From the NCBI GenBank assembly GCA_947629925.1, contig CANRFO010000007.1:62001-126000 (forward strand): 64,000 bases of DNA. The letters are read 5' to 3'. Made by a program: the position numbers and the translations under genes. This DNA is from an uncultured Ruminiclostridium sp. GTDB lineage: Bacteria; Bacillota; Clostridia; Oscillospirales; Ruminococcaceae. This document shows, piece by piece, positions 43,997 to 52,331 of this stretch (its first letter is position 1; every line of letters begins with the position of its first letter). Under the pieces are notes generated by a model, which saw only the letters and a program-made list of their open reading frames with translations, had not been told where the DNA came from and made no database searches.

Positions 43997-44854
43997 TTGA
44001 TAAACGCAAAAATATGCGGAAACGAAAGCGTGCTTTCATACTTAGGCACGATAGGCACAGTTATCGGGCGTTCAAAATACAGAATGTCCGATATATGTGA
44101 GATAAGACTGAGAGCAGGGCTTCCTGTCGTGCTTGAAACCGTTCGAGGAAGAGCCGTTCTGGAACGAAGACCGTCCCCTGACGAAATAAGCGAGTGCATA
44201 AAAAGCTTTTGTCATTATTCGCTCCACAGCTTCGAGCGTGAACTGAAAGAGGGCTATGTAACGCTGAAGGGAGGGCATAGGGCGGGCTTTTGCGGAAGCG
44301 CAGTGATAAAGAACGGCGAGCTTGAGACCATAAAAAACATAAGCAGCATAAATATTCGTATTGCCCGTGAGATAAAGGGCTGCGCCGAACAATTGAAAAA
44401 TATAGTGTTTTCTGAAAACTTCAGAGGGCTTCTCATAGCGGGGAAGCCCATGAGCGGCAAGACCACGGTCCTGCGGGATCTTTGCAGAATGATAGGAAAT
44501 GAGCATAAGCTCGCGGTCATAGACACAAGAAGCGAGATAGCCGCGTCACATGAAGGTGTATCCCGAAATGACGTGGGAATTTTTACCGATGTTCTCGACG
44601 GATACGGAAAGCAGGAGGGAATAGAGATAGCCACCCGCGTCCTGTCGCCTGAATATATCGCCTGCGACGAGCTTACAGGCGAAACAGAATATGCGGATCT
44701 GTGCCTTAACAGCGGCGTAAAAATTATTTTCACCGCTCATTGTGACGCTATGGAACAAGCGAAAAAACTGCCTGTTATTCAGACAGGAGCCGTAAGCGAC
44801 ATAGTGATGTTAGGCGGAAGAATGGGACAAGTAACGGAAAGGGCGGTGATTTGA
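43997..44854 (+). CDS. spoIIIAA: Stage III sporulation protein AA (ATPase)
   Basis: 285 residues; secretion-type ATPase made in the mother cell that powers the SpoIIIA-SpoIIQ channel to the forespore. Walker A is IAGKPMSGKTTVLRDL; the acidic Walker B is in YIACDELTG. The N-terminal part (EIRLRAGLPVVLE, LKGGHRAGFCG) is typical of this family. TTG start behind GAAGGAAGTGG. It heads the complete spoIIIAA-AH operon, with spoIIIAB starting immediately after its stop. Confidence 0.95.
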   Translation: MINAKICGNESVLSYLGTIGTVIGRSKYRMSDICEIRLRAGLPVVLETVRGRAVLERRPSPDEISECIKSFCHYSLHSFERELKEGYVTLKGGHRAGFCGSAVIKNGELETIKNISSINIRIAREIKGCAEQLKNIVFSENFRGLLIAGKPMSGKTTVLRDLCRMIGNEHKLAVIDTRSEIAASHEGVSRNDVGIFTDVLDGYGKQEGIEIATRVLSPEYIACDELTGETEYADLCLNSGVKIIFTAHCDAMEQAKKLPVIQTGAVSDIVMLGGRMGQVTERAVI

Positions 44855-45352
44855 ATGAATTTTATCGTTTCATTATCGGTTATCGTTTTCGGTACCGCCG
44901 CGGGTATTTTCTTTTCAAAAAGGCTGAAACAGCGCGAACAGATCATTTCTTCCGTTATGATGCTGATAAAGGAGTTTATTGTCCGCATAAGATATACCAA
45001 CGCGCAGATAGGCGATATCCTTCTGAGCGCTTCTCAGGACGAAGCCTACGGCGATTTGCTTTTTGTGACCGATTGTGCGTCGATACAGGAAAACGGCGAC
45101 TTTCATTCTCTTTGGAATAAAGGCGTTTCAAATCAGCAGTGCCTCACTGAAAGAGATAAAGAGCTGCTTATTATGCTCGGCGATAAACTGGGAGAAACTG
45201 ATGCCGACGGGCAGATAACTTTTCTGGAGATGATACTTGAAATGATGACGAAACAGCAGCAGGAGGCTTCCGAGAACTACCGTCAGAAAGGCAGGATGTA
45301 CCGTTCGGTGGGAGTTTTATGCGGACTTGCGGTAGGAATAATGATTTTATAG
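44855..45352 (+). CDS. spoIIIAB: Stage III sporulation protein AB
   Basis: 165 residues with an N-terminal membrane helix, a charged helical middle (SKRLKQREQIISSVMMLIKEF), and a C-terminal hydrophobic helix (GVLCGLAVGIMIL). It resembles type II/IV secretion inner-membrane proteins and is a mother-cell membrane part of the SpoIIIA complex. The ATG follows the spoIIIAA stop directly. Weak primary sequence conservation is normal for SpoIIIAB; position in the operon settles the call. Confidence 0.9.
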   Translation: MNFIVSLSVIVFGTAAGIFFSKRLKQREQIISSVMMLIKEFIVRIRYTNAQIGDILLSASQDEAYGDLLFVTDCASIQENGDFHSLWNKGVSNQQCLTERDKELLIMLGDKLGETDADGQITFLEMILEMMTKQQQEASENYRQKGRMYRSVGVLCGLAVGIMIL

Positions 45353-45361
45353 GAGTATGAC

Positions 45362-45559
45362 ATGGATGTGGATTTTATATTTCAGATCGCCGCGATCGGA
45401 ATAGTTGTTGCGGTCCTCAATATGCTCCTTCAGCGTTCGGGGCGCGAGGAACAGGCGATGATGACTACGATTGCAGGTCTTATCGTTGTGCTTATGATGA
45501 TAATTACGCAGATAAGCCAGCTTTTTGACACGATAAAGGAAGTGTTCAATCTATGGTGA
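45362..45559 (+). CDS. spoIIIAC: Stage III sporulation protein AC
   Basis: 65 residues with two membrane helices (about 7-23 and 34-51) joined by QRSGREEQAM, the usual signature loop of SpoIIIAC. A small mother-cell membrane component of the channel. ATG behind TAGGAG. SpoIIIAC and the next gene product SpoIIIAD are related, and AD begins seven bases later. Confidence 0.93.
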   Translation: MDVDFIFQIAAIGIVVAVLNMLLQRSGREEQAMMTTIAGLIVVLMMIITQISQLFDTIKEVFNLW

Positions 45560-45566
45560 GCGTGCC

Positions 45567-45956
45567 ATGAACATAACAATGATAGTTTCGGTCGCGCTGA
45601 TAGCCGCGATCCTTTCGATCATTCTCCGACAGTACAAGCCCGAATATTCGCTGTTCATATCCATAGCGGCGGGAATAATTATCCTGACGGCGGTAATTGC
45701 CATGATAGATCCGCTTATAGGATTCGTGACCAATATTACGGACGAAGCAGGTCTGAGCGGGATATATGCGCAGATACTCATAAAATCCCTTGCCGTATGC
45801 TATATTACGCAGCTCGCCTGCGACTGCTGCAAAGACGCGGGAGAAACGGCTATCGCGGGGAAAATACAATTGGCGGGAAAAATAGCGATACTGCTTATAG
45901 CACTCCCCATGTTTGAAGGATTGTCGGACATTGTGACCCGACTGATAAATATATAA
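45567..45956 (+). CDS. spoIIIAD: Stage III sporulation protein AD
   Basis: 129 residues; the first half repeats the SpoIIIAC pattern (two helices with ILRQYKPEYSLF between), then two further helices around IYAQILIKSLAVCYITQLACDCCKDAGE (read in pieces), which is the conserved SpoIIIAD core. Membrane component of the mother-cell complex. ATG with GGTGAGC upstream, inside the spoIIIAC end. Confidence 0.94.
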   Translation: MNITMIVSVALIAAILSIILRQYKPEYSLFISIAAGIIILTAVIAMIDPLIGFVTNITDEAGLSGIYAQILIKSLAVCYITQLACDCCKDAGETAIAGKIQLAGKIAILLIALPMFEGLSDIVTRLINI

Positions 45957-45979
45957 CGGACAGATCATAAAGAGGGAAT

Positions 45980-47092
45980 ATGAATATAAAAGGATTTTTA
46001 AAAATAACGGCGCTTTTTTCCGCAGCTTTTTTATTCTTGTCAGCCGAAGTGCAGGCCGAGGATACATACGATTTCGGGCAAAGCGGCATATATGAAGCTT
46101 TGCCTGACGAAGCGGAGGAAATGCTCGGTCAGCTTGACATAACTGCTGAAAACGGCGGCTCCGAACTGAGCGCGGAAAATCTTCTTGAAACGGTATGGAA
46201 CGTTCTGGCGGGAAGTATTTCAAAGCCTGTCACAATGCTTGCTTCAATAGCCGCCGTTATAATCCTGTGTTCAGTGATCGAAGCGATGAACGATGGGAGC
46301 AGCACTCTTACAGGAACATTCGGCACGGTAGGTATCCTTGCCTGCTCAGGGATAATATGCGTCAGCTTTTCAGCTGTTCTGGAAAGCGCAAAGACCGCAA
46401 TAGAAGGCTTTTCGTCTTTTCTTGCCGTTTTTATCCCCACATTGGCAGGAATAATGGCGGCGAGCGGACAAACATCTTCCGCGGCTTTATATAACGGCAC
46501 TGTCGTTGCAGCGACTCAGCTTTTTTCACAGATAGTTTCCGCAGTTATTTTTCCACTGACGTCATGTATCATGGGAATTTCCGTGGCGGGTTCGGTAGAC
46601 CCCGACATAAAGATCAACAATATTGCGGAAACGGTGAAGAAACTGGTAAACTGGGGATTGGGACTGCTTGCGACCATATTTACAGGTCTTGTTTCAATAC
46701 AGGGCTTTGTAAGCGCCTCCGCGGATTCCGTTGCCATGAAAGCCGTGAAGTTTACATTTTCAGGCTCAGTGCCGATAGTTGGCGGAGCCGTTTCAGATGC
46801 GCTGTCCACCGTAAAGAGCAGTATGGAGCTTATAAAAAGCACCACAGGAAGCTTCGGCATACTTGCACTGTCGATATACGCGCTTCCTTTGCTCGTTTCA
46901 CTTTTGCTGTTCCGTGCGGCAATGCTCGTTTCAGCCTCATTAAGCGACGTTTTCGGAACTTCGAGGCTGACGCCGCTGCTTAAAAGCGGCGAAAATGCTG
47001 TTGCTATAATAACAGCGGCAGTTATGTTTTATCTGCTGGTTGCCGTGGTTTCCACCGCGCTTATCCTTGCAATAAGCGGAGGTGCGTCATGA
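45980..47092 (+). CDS. spoIIIAE: Stage III sporulation protein AE
   Basis: 370 residues with a signal peptide (cut after VQA), then a short exported region and about seven hydrophobic segments; typical blocks are FIPTLAGIMAASGQTSSAALYNG and GAVSDALSTVKSSMELIKSTTG (read in pieces). It is the polytopic core of the mother-cell SpoIIIA complex. ATG behind AGAGGGAA. The stop overlaps the spoIIIAF start by 4 bases (ATGA). Confidence 0.94.
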   Translation: MNIKGFLKITALFSAAFLFLSAEVQAEDTYDFGQSGIYEALPDEAEEMLGQLDITAENGGSELSAENLLETVWNVLAGSISKPVTMLASIAAVIILCSVIEAMNDGSSTLTGTFGTVGILACSGIICVSFSAVLESAKTAIEGFSSFLAVFIPTLAGIMAASGQTSSAALYNGTVVAATQLFSQIVSAVIFPLTSCIMGISVAGSVDPDIKINNIAETVKKLVNWGLGLLATIFTGLVSIQGFVSASADSVAMKAVKFTFSGSVPIVGGAVSDALSTVKSSMELIKSTTGSFGILALSIYALPLLVSLLLFRAAMLVSASLSDVFGTSRLTPLLKSGENAVAIITAAVMFYLLVAVVSTALILAISGGAS

Positions 47093-47559
47093 AGGAAGCT
47101 TTGCTCGGTATCGCGCTTACCGCAGTTGCAACGGGAGTTTTCAAGCTTCTTATCCCCGACAGCAGCTTCAAAAAGCAGATCGCTTTTCTTACGGCGTGTT
47201 TTTTCGTCCTCAGCATAGCTTCTTTTTTTACCGAAGCGGTTGATCTGAGCGACATATCCTTGTCTTTGAGCGATAAAGGAGCGTATGTGGATTTTTCAGT
47301 TGAAGCCTATCGCCTCACACAGACGGAAATAGCCGCCAAAATGTCTGAAGAGCTGAAAGCGGAGCTTGAAAAAAATAATATTTCGGTAGATGAAATTTAT
47401 ATTATCATTGATATTTCGTCATCTTACAGCATATCTATTAAGCAGGTACGGCTTGCCTTTTCCGCAAAAAATGCCTCTTATGCGTCTGCAGCTGAAGAAT
47501 TAGTAAAAAAGGAGGTCGGGGATGAAATAGAGATAGTTACGGAAATAAAGGGAAGATGA
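47089..47559 (+). CDS. spoIIIAF: Stage III sporulation protein AF
   Basis: 156 residues: two N-terminal membrane helices (about 3-20 and 30-46, the second with FLTACFFVLSIASFF), then a soluble domain of about 100 residues with a ring-building-type alternation of helices and strands. Membrane component of the feeding-tube complex. It overlaps spoIIIAE by 4 bases, showing tight coupling. Assigned from operon position and helix pattern. Confidence 0.92.
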   Translation: MKEALLGIALTAVATGVFKLLIPDSSFKKQIAFLTACFFVLSIASFFTEAVDLSDISLSLSDKGAYVDFSVEAYRLTQTEIAAKMSEELKAELEKNNISVDEIYIIIDISSSYSISIKQVRLAFSAKNASYASAAEELVKKEVGDEIEIVTEIKGR

Positions 47560-47570
47560 AAGGATAGAAG

Positions 47571-48005
47571 ATGAAAAAACCGTCAGAATTGTTAAAAAGC
47601 GAAAAAGGAACAAAGATTATTTTTGCTGTCGGTATCGTTCTTATCGCGCTGATATTTTTATTCAGCATGACCGACAAGGGAACCAAAGCGCCTGTATCCG
47701 AGGAAAAAGACAGCGTGCTTTCGCAGGTGGATGAATATGAGCGGCGATTGGAAGAAAGACTCGCAAAAATAATAGGCTCGATACAGGGAACAGGCGATAT
47801 AAAAGTGATGATAACGCTTGAAAGGACCGAAGAAAACATATATTCTGACAGGGAAACTTCCGTTGCCGCCACAGTGACCCCTACCGTAAGAGGCGCTGTG
47901 GTCGTATGCCGAGGCAGTGAAAACGCTTCGGTAAGGCAGAAAATAGTAGATGCAGTATGCAAGGCGTTGGGGATAAGCGCCGCAAGAGTTTGTGTAACAT
48001 ATTAA
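47571..48005 (+). CDS. spoIIIAG: Stage III sporulation protein AG, compact form
   Basis: 144 residues: one N-terminal membrane helix (about 18-35), a charged linker, and a ring-building domain of the YscJ/FliF kind (LAKIIGSIQGTGDIKVMITLE and GAVVVCRGSENASVRQKIVDAVCKALG, read in pieces). In B. subtilis SpoIIIAG (229 residues) forms a large ring; here the protein is clearly shorter, lacking most of the insertion that forms the extra beta-barrel. ATG behind GAAAGGATAG. Confidence 0.92.
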   Translation: MKKPSELLKSEKGTKIIFAVGIVLIALIFLFSMTDKGTKAPVSEEKDSVLSQVDEYERRLEERLAKIIGSIQGTGDIKVMITLERTEENIYSDRETSVAATVTPTVRGAVVVCRGSENASVRQKIVDAVCKALGISAARVCVTY

Positions 48006-48026
48006 ACTTGAAAGGGAGTTTATATT

Positions 48027-48617
48027 ATGAAAAGAAGAAGGATAAACCTTATAATCGGGAAAAAGCAAATAATAATCGTAGGTCTGACACTTATTTTGGG
48101 CGTAGCGATCTATGTGAATTATCTGGTCGGCACAAAAATGAGTACAGGATCGCCTGTTTCGGCTTATGACAGCGAGGCTCAGAGCGCGGGCGTTTACGGC
48201 GAACAGCAGTTCGTTTCCGACAACGATCAGGGAAGCTCCGATTCTCAGGTACCGCTTTCCGACAGTTCCGACGAATATTTCGCTCAGGCAAGGCTTGATA
48301 AAGAAGAAAGCCGTGCTGAAGCCGTTGAGGTCCTTCAGAGCATTTACAGCGGCGGTGACGCGACAGACACGGAGCTTGCTGTTTTTGCACGGGACGCTGC
48401 GGCGATAAGCGGATACATAGAGAGCGAGAGCAAGATCGAAAATGTGCTTAAAGCTCAGGGCTTTGAAGATGTTCTTTGCTATCTGTCTGACAGCGGCGCG
48501 AGCATAATAGTAAAGACCGACGGGCTTGACACCGCTCAGGCGGCACAGATAAAGAACGCCCTTTTGTCCGAAGTAAATGTGCCTGCTGAAAAAATAACAA
48601 TTCTTGAGATAAAATAG
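48027..48617 (+). CDS. spoIIIAH: Stage III sporulation protein AH
   Basis: 196 residues: one N-terminal span (about 11-32), a Ser/Asp-rich linker, and the ring-building domain (RAEAVEVLQSIYS to the C-terminus), which contacts the forespore protein SpoIIQ. ATG behind AAAGGGAG. It ends the operon, and no further spoIII gene follows. A promoter for the next genes and a long inverted repeat begin at or just after its stop. Confidence 0.94.
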   Translation: MKRRRINLIIGKKQIIIVGLTLILGVAIYVNYLVGTKMSTGSPVSAYDSEAQSAGVYGEQQFVSDNDQGSSDSQVPLSDSSDEYFAQARLDKEESRAEAVEVLQSIYSGGDATDTELAVFARDAAAISGYIESESKIENVLKAQGFEDVLCYLSDSGASIIVKTDGLDTAQAAQIKNALLSEVNVPAEKITILEIK

Positions 48618-48646
48618 TTGTTTATTTTTATAATTTGTGGTATAAT
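48618..48646 (+). promoter_or_regulatory. SigmaA promoter of asp23-nusB-xse
   Basis: TTGTTT and TATAAT are 17 bases apart. The -10 lies in the left arm of the inverted repeat at 48639-48711. Confidence 0.7.
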
Positions 48647-48711
48647 GTTCTAAGATATATGTTCTTGTATGGCGCGGTCTGTTTGCGATACGGAACAAAG
48701 AACATTATACC
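48639..48711 (+). other. 73-nt multi-stem inverted repeat between spoIIIAH and asp23
   Basis: Perfect 13-bp arms (GGTATAATGTTCT and AGAACATTATACC) enclose nested pairings TGTTC/GAACA, GTAT/ATAC and CGC/GCG, so the whole segment can fold as one long interrupted hairpin. A TTATTTTATTTT tract follows. Readthrough RNA from spoIIIA would form it and possibly terminate; RNA from the local promoter would contain only the part after the -10. Confidence 0.65.
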
Positions 48712-48751
48712 TTATTTTATTTTGTTCAAATACTTATATGGAGGAGCTTTT

Positions 48752-49108
48752 ATGGATAATAACAACATTGCGGCTTCAGGCGGCATCAAAGTGGCGGATG
48801 ATGTGATAGCTAAAATTGCCGTGCTCGCCGCAAGCGAAATACAGGGAGTTGCCTTGGACGAAGAGGGCAAGCTTCTTGTCCCACAAGTCAATATACTTAA
48901 GATCAAGCTGTCAAGAAATCCCGTTAAAGTTTCTGTATCCAAGGAAGCCGCCGTTATAGATATTTCCGTTATAACCGAGCAGGGGAGCAAAGCTGTGAAT
49001 GTTGCTTCTGCGGTTCAGGAAAATGTAAAATCTGCCGTTCAGAGCATGACAGGAGTTCCCGTATCAAAGGTAAACGTCAATATCGTCGGCATCAGACTTT
49101 CCAAATAA
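48752..49108 (+). CDS. Asp23/Gls24-family envelope stress protein (YqhY-like)
   Basis: 118 residues of the Asp23 family: GGIKVADDVIAKIAVLAASEIQGV near the start and VNVASAVQENVKSAVQSMTGVPVSKVNV towards the end (read in pieces). Family members are linked to envelope stress and, for YqhY, to fatty-acid precursor control beside accBC; here accBC is absent. ATG at 48752 behind ATGGAGGAG. It precedes nusB by 19 bases, the standard neighbour. Confidence 0.92.
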   Translation: MDNNNIAASGGIKVADDVIAKIAVLAASEIQGVALDEEGKLLVPQVNILKIKLSRNPVKVSVSKEAAVIDISVITEQGSKAVNVASAVQENVKSAVQSMTGVPVSKVNVNIVGIRLSK

Positions 49109-49127
49109 TAAACATCGGGAGAAACGA

Positions 49128-49529
49128 ATGACAAAGCACGAAATAAGAGAAGCGGCTTTTATTGTCCTGTATCAGATGGAGCTTACGGGTCAGACGTCGG
49201 AAGAAATATCCGATACCACTGCGGAAGCGTTTGAAATGCCTGTCAATAAAGCTGTGCTTTCTCTTGCGGATAAGGTTTGGAGCAGCAGGGCAAGCCTTGA
49301 TGAAACGATAGGAAAATACAGTCCTTCAAGAGCCGTAAACAGAATATCCAAGGTCAATCTTACAATATTGCGTATTGCGGTATACGAGCTTATTTTTGAA
49401 AAAGACAGCGTTCCGCCTAAAGTTGCTATCAACGAGGCGATAGAACTTGCAAAAGCTTATGCCGAAAAAAAGGACAGCTCTTTTGTGAACGGCGTCCTTA
49501 ATTCCTGCTATAAGGATCTGGAAAAGTAA
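49128..49529 (+). CDS. nusB: Transcription antitermination factor NusB
   Basis: 133 residues, all-helical RNA-binding protein of the rRNA antitermination complex. Recognisable blocks are TKHEIREAAFIVLYQMEL, the middle LTILRIAVYELIF and the end VAINEAIELAKAYAEKKDSSFVNGVLN (read in pieces). ATG behind CGGGAGAA. xseA begins one base after the stop. Confidence 0.96.
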   Translation: MTKHEIREAAFIVLYQMELTGQTSEEISDTTAEAFEMPVNKAVLSLADKVWSSRASLDETIGKYSPSRAVNRISKVNLTILRIAVYELIFEKDSVPPKVAINEAIELAKAYAEKKDSSFVNGVLNSCYKDLEK

Positions 49530-49530
49530 A

Positions 49531-50721
49531 ATGGGTCTTGTAGTTACAGTATCGCAGATAAATCGCAGACTGGCTCTGCTTATAAAAGGCGATAAGCCTG
49601 TTCAGAACATTTCCGTAAAAGGCGAGATAGCGGATTATAAGGAACATTATAAAACAGGGCACATTTTTTTCAGGCTCTGCGACGGAGAATCCTCGATAAA
49701 AGCCGTTATGTTCCGCAGCTATGCCGAAAAGCTGAAATTTGAGCCTGAAGACGGAATGAACGTCATAGTGAGCGGAAGCGTTCAGCTTTATGAAAAAGAC
49801 GGCGCCTGCCAGCTTTACGCTTATTCAATCGAGCAGGGCGAAGGCTTGGGCGACGGTCTTTTGTCGTTTGAACAGCTGAAGAAAAAACTTGGCGACGAAG
49901 GTCTGTTTGACCAAAAACGCCCTTTACCGACCCGACCGAAGTCTGTCTGCGTTGTCACCTCAGAAACAGGCGCCGCGCTTCATGATATTTTGAATATCCT
50001 GTCAAGAAGATGGCCTTTTATAAAAGTCGTGTTTGTTCCTGTCATGGTTCAGGGCGCCGAAGCTCCGACCTCAGTGGCAAACGGACTGAAAAAAGCTCAG
50101 AATACAGGCTGCGACCTGATAATATTCGGCCGCGGCGGCGGTTCGTCGGAGGATCTGTCCGCGTTCAATACCGAGATCGTGGCAAGGGCGGTCTATGAAA
50201 GTAAAATTCCTACCATTTCCGCTGTGGGACATGAGATAGATTATACGATAGCTGATTTTGCGGCCGACAGAAGAGCGCCTACACCAAGCGCCGCCGCAGA
50301 AATTGCCGTCCCTGATATAAACGAGATCATGTCAAAGGTCAATGCATTGTTTGAACAGACGACAAATAAGGCAAAGTCGGGAATAACTGCTCTTGAAAAC
50401 AGGGTCGATTCCCTTGAAAGACTTATTTCCGCGTTGTCACCTGCGGGACGCGCCGAAGCCGATAAACAAAAAGTTTCCTCTCTTTTTACATCTGTCCGTA
50501 AATCTTTTTTCAACGTACTGACAAATAAAAGCAGCCGCTTTGCAAAAGCTGCGGAGCTTATCGACGCCTTTGACCCCATGAAGACCCTTGAACGCGGATA
50601 TTCGGTCGTTTTTAAAGACGGAAAGGTCCTCACCTCAGCCGATAACGTTTCGTCAGGGGATAGAATAACCGTAAAAATGCATGACGGTGAATTTGAAGCT
50701 GTTGTTGCAGATCATATATAA
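49531..50721 (+). CDS. xseA: Exodeoxyribonuclease VII large subunit
   Basis: 396 residues. An N-terminal OB domain (VSQINRRLALLIKGD, VKGEIADYKEH, GHIFFRLCDGESSIKAVMF) is followed by the nuclease domain with the conserved GRGGGSSEDLSAFN and GHEIDYTIADFAADRRAPTPSAAAE (read in pieces). It degrades single-stranded DNA together with XseB, encoded just downstream. ATG start overlapping the nusB end region. Confidence 0.96.
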   Translation: MGLVVTVSQINRRLALLIKGDKPVQNISVKGEIADYKEHYKTGHIFFRLCDGESSIKAVMFRSYAEKLKFEPEDGMNVIVSGSVQLYEKDGACQLYAYSIEQGEGLGDGLLSFEQLKKKLGDEGLFDQKRPLPTRPKSVCVVTSETGAALHDILNILSRRWPFIKVVFVPVMVQGAEAPTSVANGLKKAQNTGCDLIIFGRGGGSSEDLSAFNTEIVARAVYESKIPTISAVGHEIDYTIADFAADRRAPTPSAAAEIAVPDINEIMSKVNALFEQTTNKAKSGITALENRVDSLERLISALSPAGRAEADKQKVSSLFTSVRKSFFNVLTNKSSRFAKAAELIDAFDPMKTLERGYSVVFKDGKVLTSADNVSSGDRITVKMHDGEFEAVVADHI

Positions 50722-50732
50722 AGGAGATATAT

Positions 50733-50906
50733 ATGACATTTGAAGAAGCGCTGAAACGCCTTGAAGAAATATCTTCGCTGATGGAAGATCCCGAGATAAC
50801 ATTAAAAAATGCCGTGGAGCTTTACGCTGAAGCGAAAAAGCTCGTCGATTTCTGCAATAAAAGCATTGAAGACGCAAAACTTACTTTGGAGAAGATAGAT
50901 GAATGA
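50733..50906 (+). CDS. xseB: Exodeoxyribonuclease VII small subunit
   Basis: 57 residues; the complete family pattern is visible: MTFEEALKRLEEI, then the LKNAVELYAEAKKLVDFCN segment and SIEDAKLTLEKI, forming two helices that bind XseA. A strong AAGGAGATAT site precedes the ATG. The stop overlaps the ispA start by 4 bases (ATGA). The order xseA-xseB-ispA-dxs is widely conserved. Confidence 0.95.
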   Translation: MTFEEALKRLEEISSLMEDPEITLKNAVELYAEAKKLVDFCNKSIEDAKLTLEKIDE

Positions 50907-51787
50907 ATTTTGAAGAACGTTCCGCATTTTACAGGGAAGAAACAGAGAGGGAACTGATCTCATACATGAATATCCCGCATTGTGCGCAGGACAGGCTGAT
51001 CGACGCCATGCGGTACAGCCTGACGGGCGGCGGAAAAAGAATAAGAGCTGTCATCACCCTTGAATTTGCAAGAATGTGCGGCGGAAAACCCGAAGCGGCA
51101 ATGCCCGCCGCCTGCGCAATTGAAATGATGCACGCTTTTTCGCTTATACACGACGATTTGCCCTGCATGGATGATGACGACATGAGAAGGGGAAAACCGA
51201 GCTGCCATATAGCTTTTGATGAAGCCACCGCCTTGCTTGCGGGCGACGCGCTGGAAATTTATCCGTTCAAGCTTATTGCTGAAAGCGTCGAGCGCGGAGT
51301 CAAAGCCGAAAATGCGCTGAAAATGTGCAGGATACTTTCTGAAAATGCAGGTCATATGGGCATGACAGGCGGACAGATAATTGATTGTATCATGCCTGAC
51401 GATTGTTCCTCACAGGACGATATACTCAGAATGTATGAGCTTAAAACTTCCCGACTTTTGCAGACGGCGGCTGTTTTCGGCTGCCTGGCGGCTGACGCCG
51501 ATGAAATGCATATAAAAAAAGCGGACGAATATGCAAAAAAAGTAGGACTTGCGTTTCAGATAATTGACGATATACTTGATATATGCGGCGATGCCGAAAC
51601 GTTGGGAAAGCCTGTGGGAAGCGATGCGCAGATGGGCAAAAAGACATATGTCAGAGCTGTCGGAATTGAAAATGCGCGCCGCTATGCCGAAAAGCTTACC
51701 GATGAGGCGATGTCTCTGCTTGATGGATTTGACGACAATGAATTTATCAGGCAGTTTACAATAGGATTGTTAAACAGAAATAAGTAG
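50903..51787 (+). CDS. ispA: Farnesyl diphosphate synthase (short-chain polyprenyl synthase)
   Basis: 294 residues. The first Asp-rich motif is HDDLPCMDDDDMRRGKP (DDx2-4D) and the second is DDILDICGDAETLGKPVGSD. GGGKRIR near residue 40 contacts the diphosphate. It builds the C15 chain for lipid carriers and quinones from products of the Dxs pathway encoded 550 bases downstream. It overlaps xseB by 4 bases. Confidence 0.95.
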   Translation: MNFEERSAFYREETERELISYMNIPHCAQDRLIDAMRYSLTGGGKRIRAVITLEFARMCGGKPEAAMPAACAIEMMHAFSLIHDDLPCMDDDDMRRGKPSCHIAFDEATALLAGDALEIYPFKLIAESVERGVKAENALKMCRILSENAGHMGMTGGQIIDCIMPDDCSSQDDILRMYELKTSRLLQTAAVFGCLAADADEMHIKKADEYAKKVGLAFQIIDDILDICGDAETLGKPVGSDAQMGKKTYVRAVGIENARRYAEKLTDEAMSLLDGFDDNEFIRQFTIGLLNRNK

Positions 51788-51797
51788 GTGAAAATCA

Positions 51798-52295
51798 ATG
51801 AAGGAGTACATCAATGTAGCCATACTGGTATCGGTCATCAGTTGGGCTGCTGCTCAGTTAATCAAAGCCGTGATATATGCCATAAAATATAAGACATTCA
51901 ATCCTGAACGTCTTTTTGGTTCGGGTGGAATGCCTTCCTCCCATTCTTCCACGGTATGCGCGCTTGTGATAACTATTTACAGAATGGAAGGGCTTAATTC
52001 TTCGGTATTCGGTTTGGCGATGATCGTCGCTATGATAACTATGTACGACGCTTTGGGAGTTCGCCGTGCGGCAGGGCTTCATGCAAAGCAAATAAATCGT
52101 TTAAGACATATTGTAGATGAGCTTGACGAAGAGATACTCGATGATATTGACGAAAAAGTAGACAACGAAGAGGAAGACCCCGATGAAACAAAGGAGCTGA
52201 AGGAATTTCTCGGACATACTCCTTTGGAGGTCATTTTCGGAGCGCTGCTTGGAATATTGATAGGACTGGTTTTCCCCACTGATTATTTTATATAA
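51798..52295 (+). CDS. Divergent PAP2-like membrane protein (YuiD family)
   Basis: 165 residues with three to four membrane spans and the phosphatase-like segment GGMPSSHSSTVCAL plus GVRRAAGLHAKQIN, characteristic of the YuiD / DUF212 family, related to acid phosphatase and vanadium peroxidase folds. Lying between ispA and dxs it may act on a polyprenyl or related diphosphate, but activity is not established. ATG behind GTAGGTGAAA. Confidence 0.88.
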   Translation: MKEYINVAILVSVISWAAAQLIKAVIYAIKYKTFNPERLFGSGGMPSSHSSTVCALVITIYRMEGLNSSVFGLAMIVAMITMYDALGVRRAAGLHAKQINRLRHIVDELDEEILDDIDEKVDNEEEDPDETKELKEFLGHTPLEVIFGALLGILIGLVFPTDYFI

Positions 52296-52331
52296 AACTT
52301 AAACTCATGTGACAAGTTAGGGGGTAAGGTA

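Noticed and set aside
47658-48698. Long leftward open frame (346 codons) opposite spoIIIAG and spoIIIAH
   Set aside because: It is antisense to two well-supported sporulation genes, is Tyr/Cys-rich as shadow frames are here, and has no ribosome site.
48639-48711. Invertible (phase-variable) promoter
   Set aside because: The -35 element lies outside the repeat and the arms are identical, so inversion would not switch the promoter; no recombinase gene is near.
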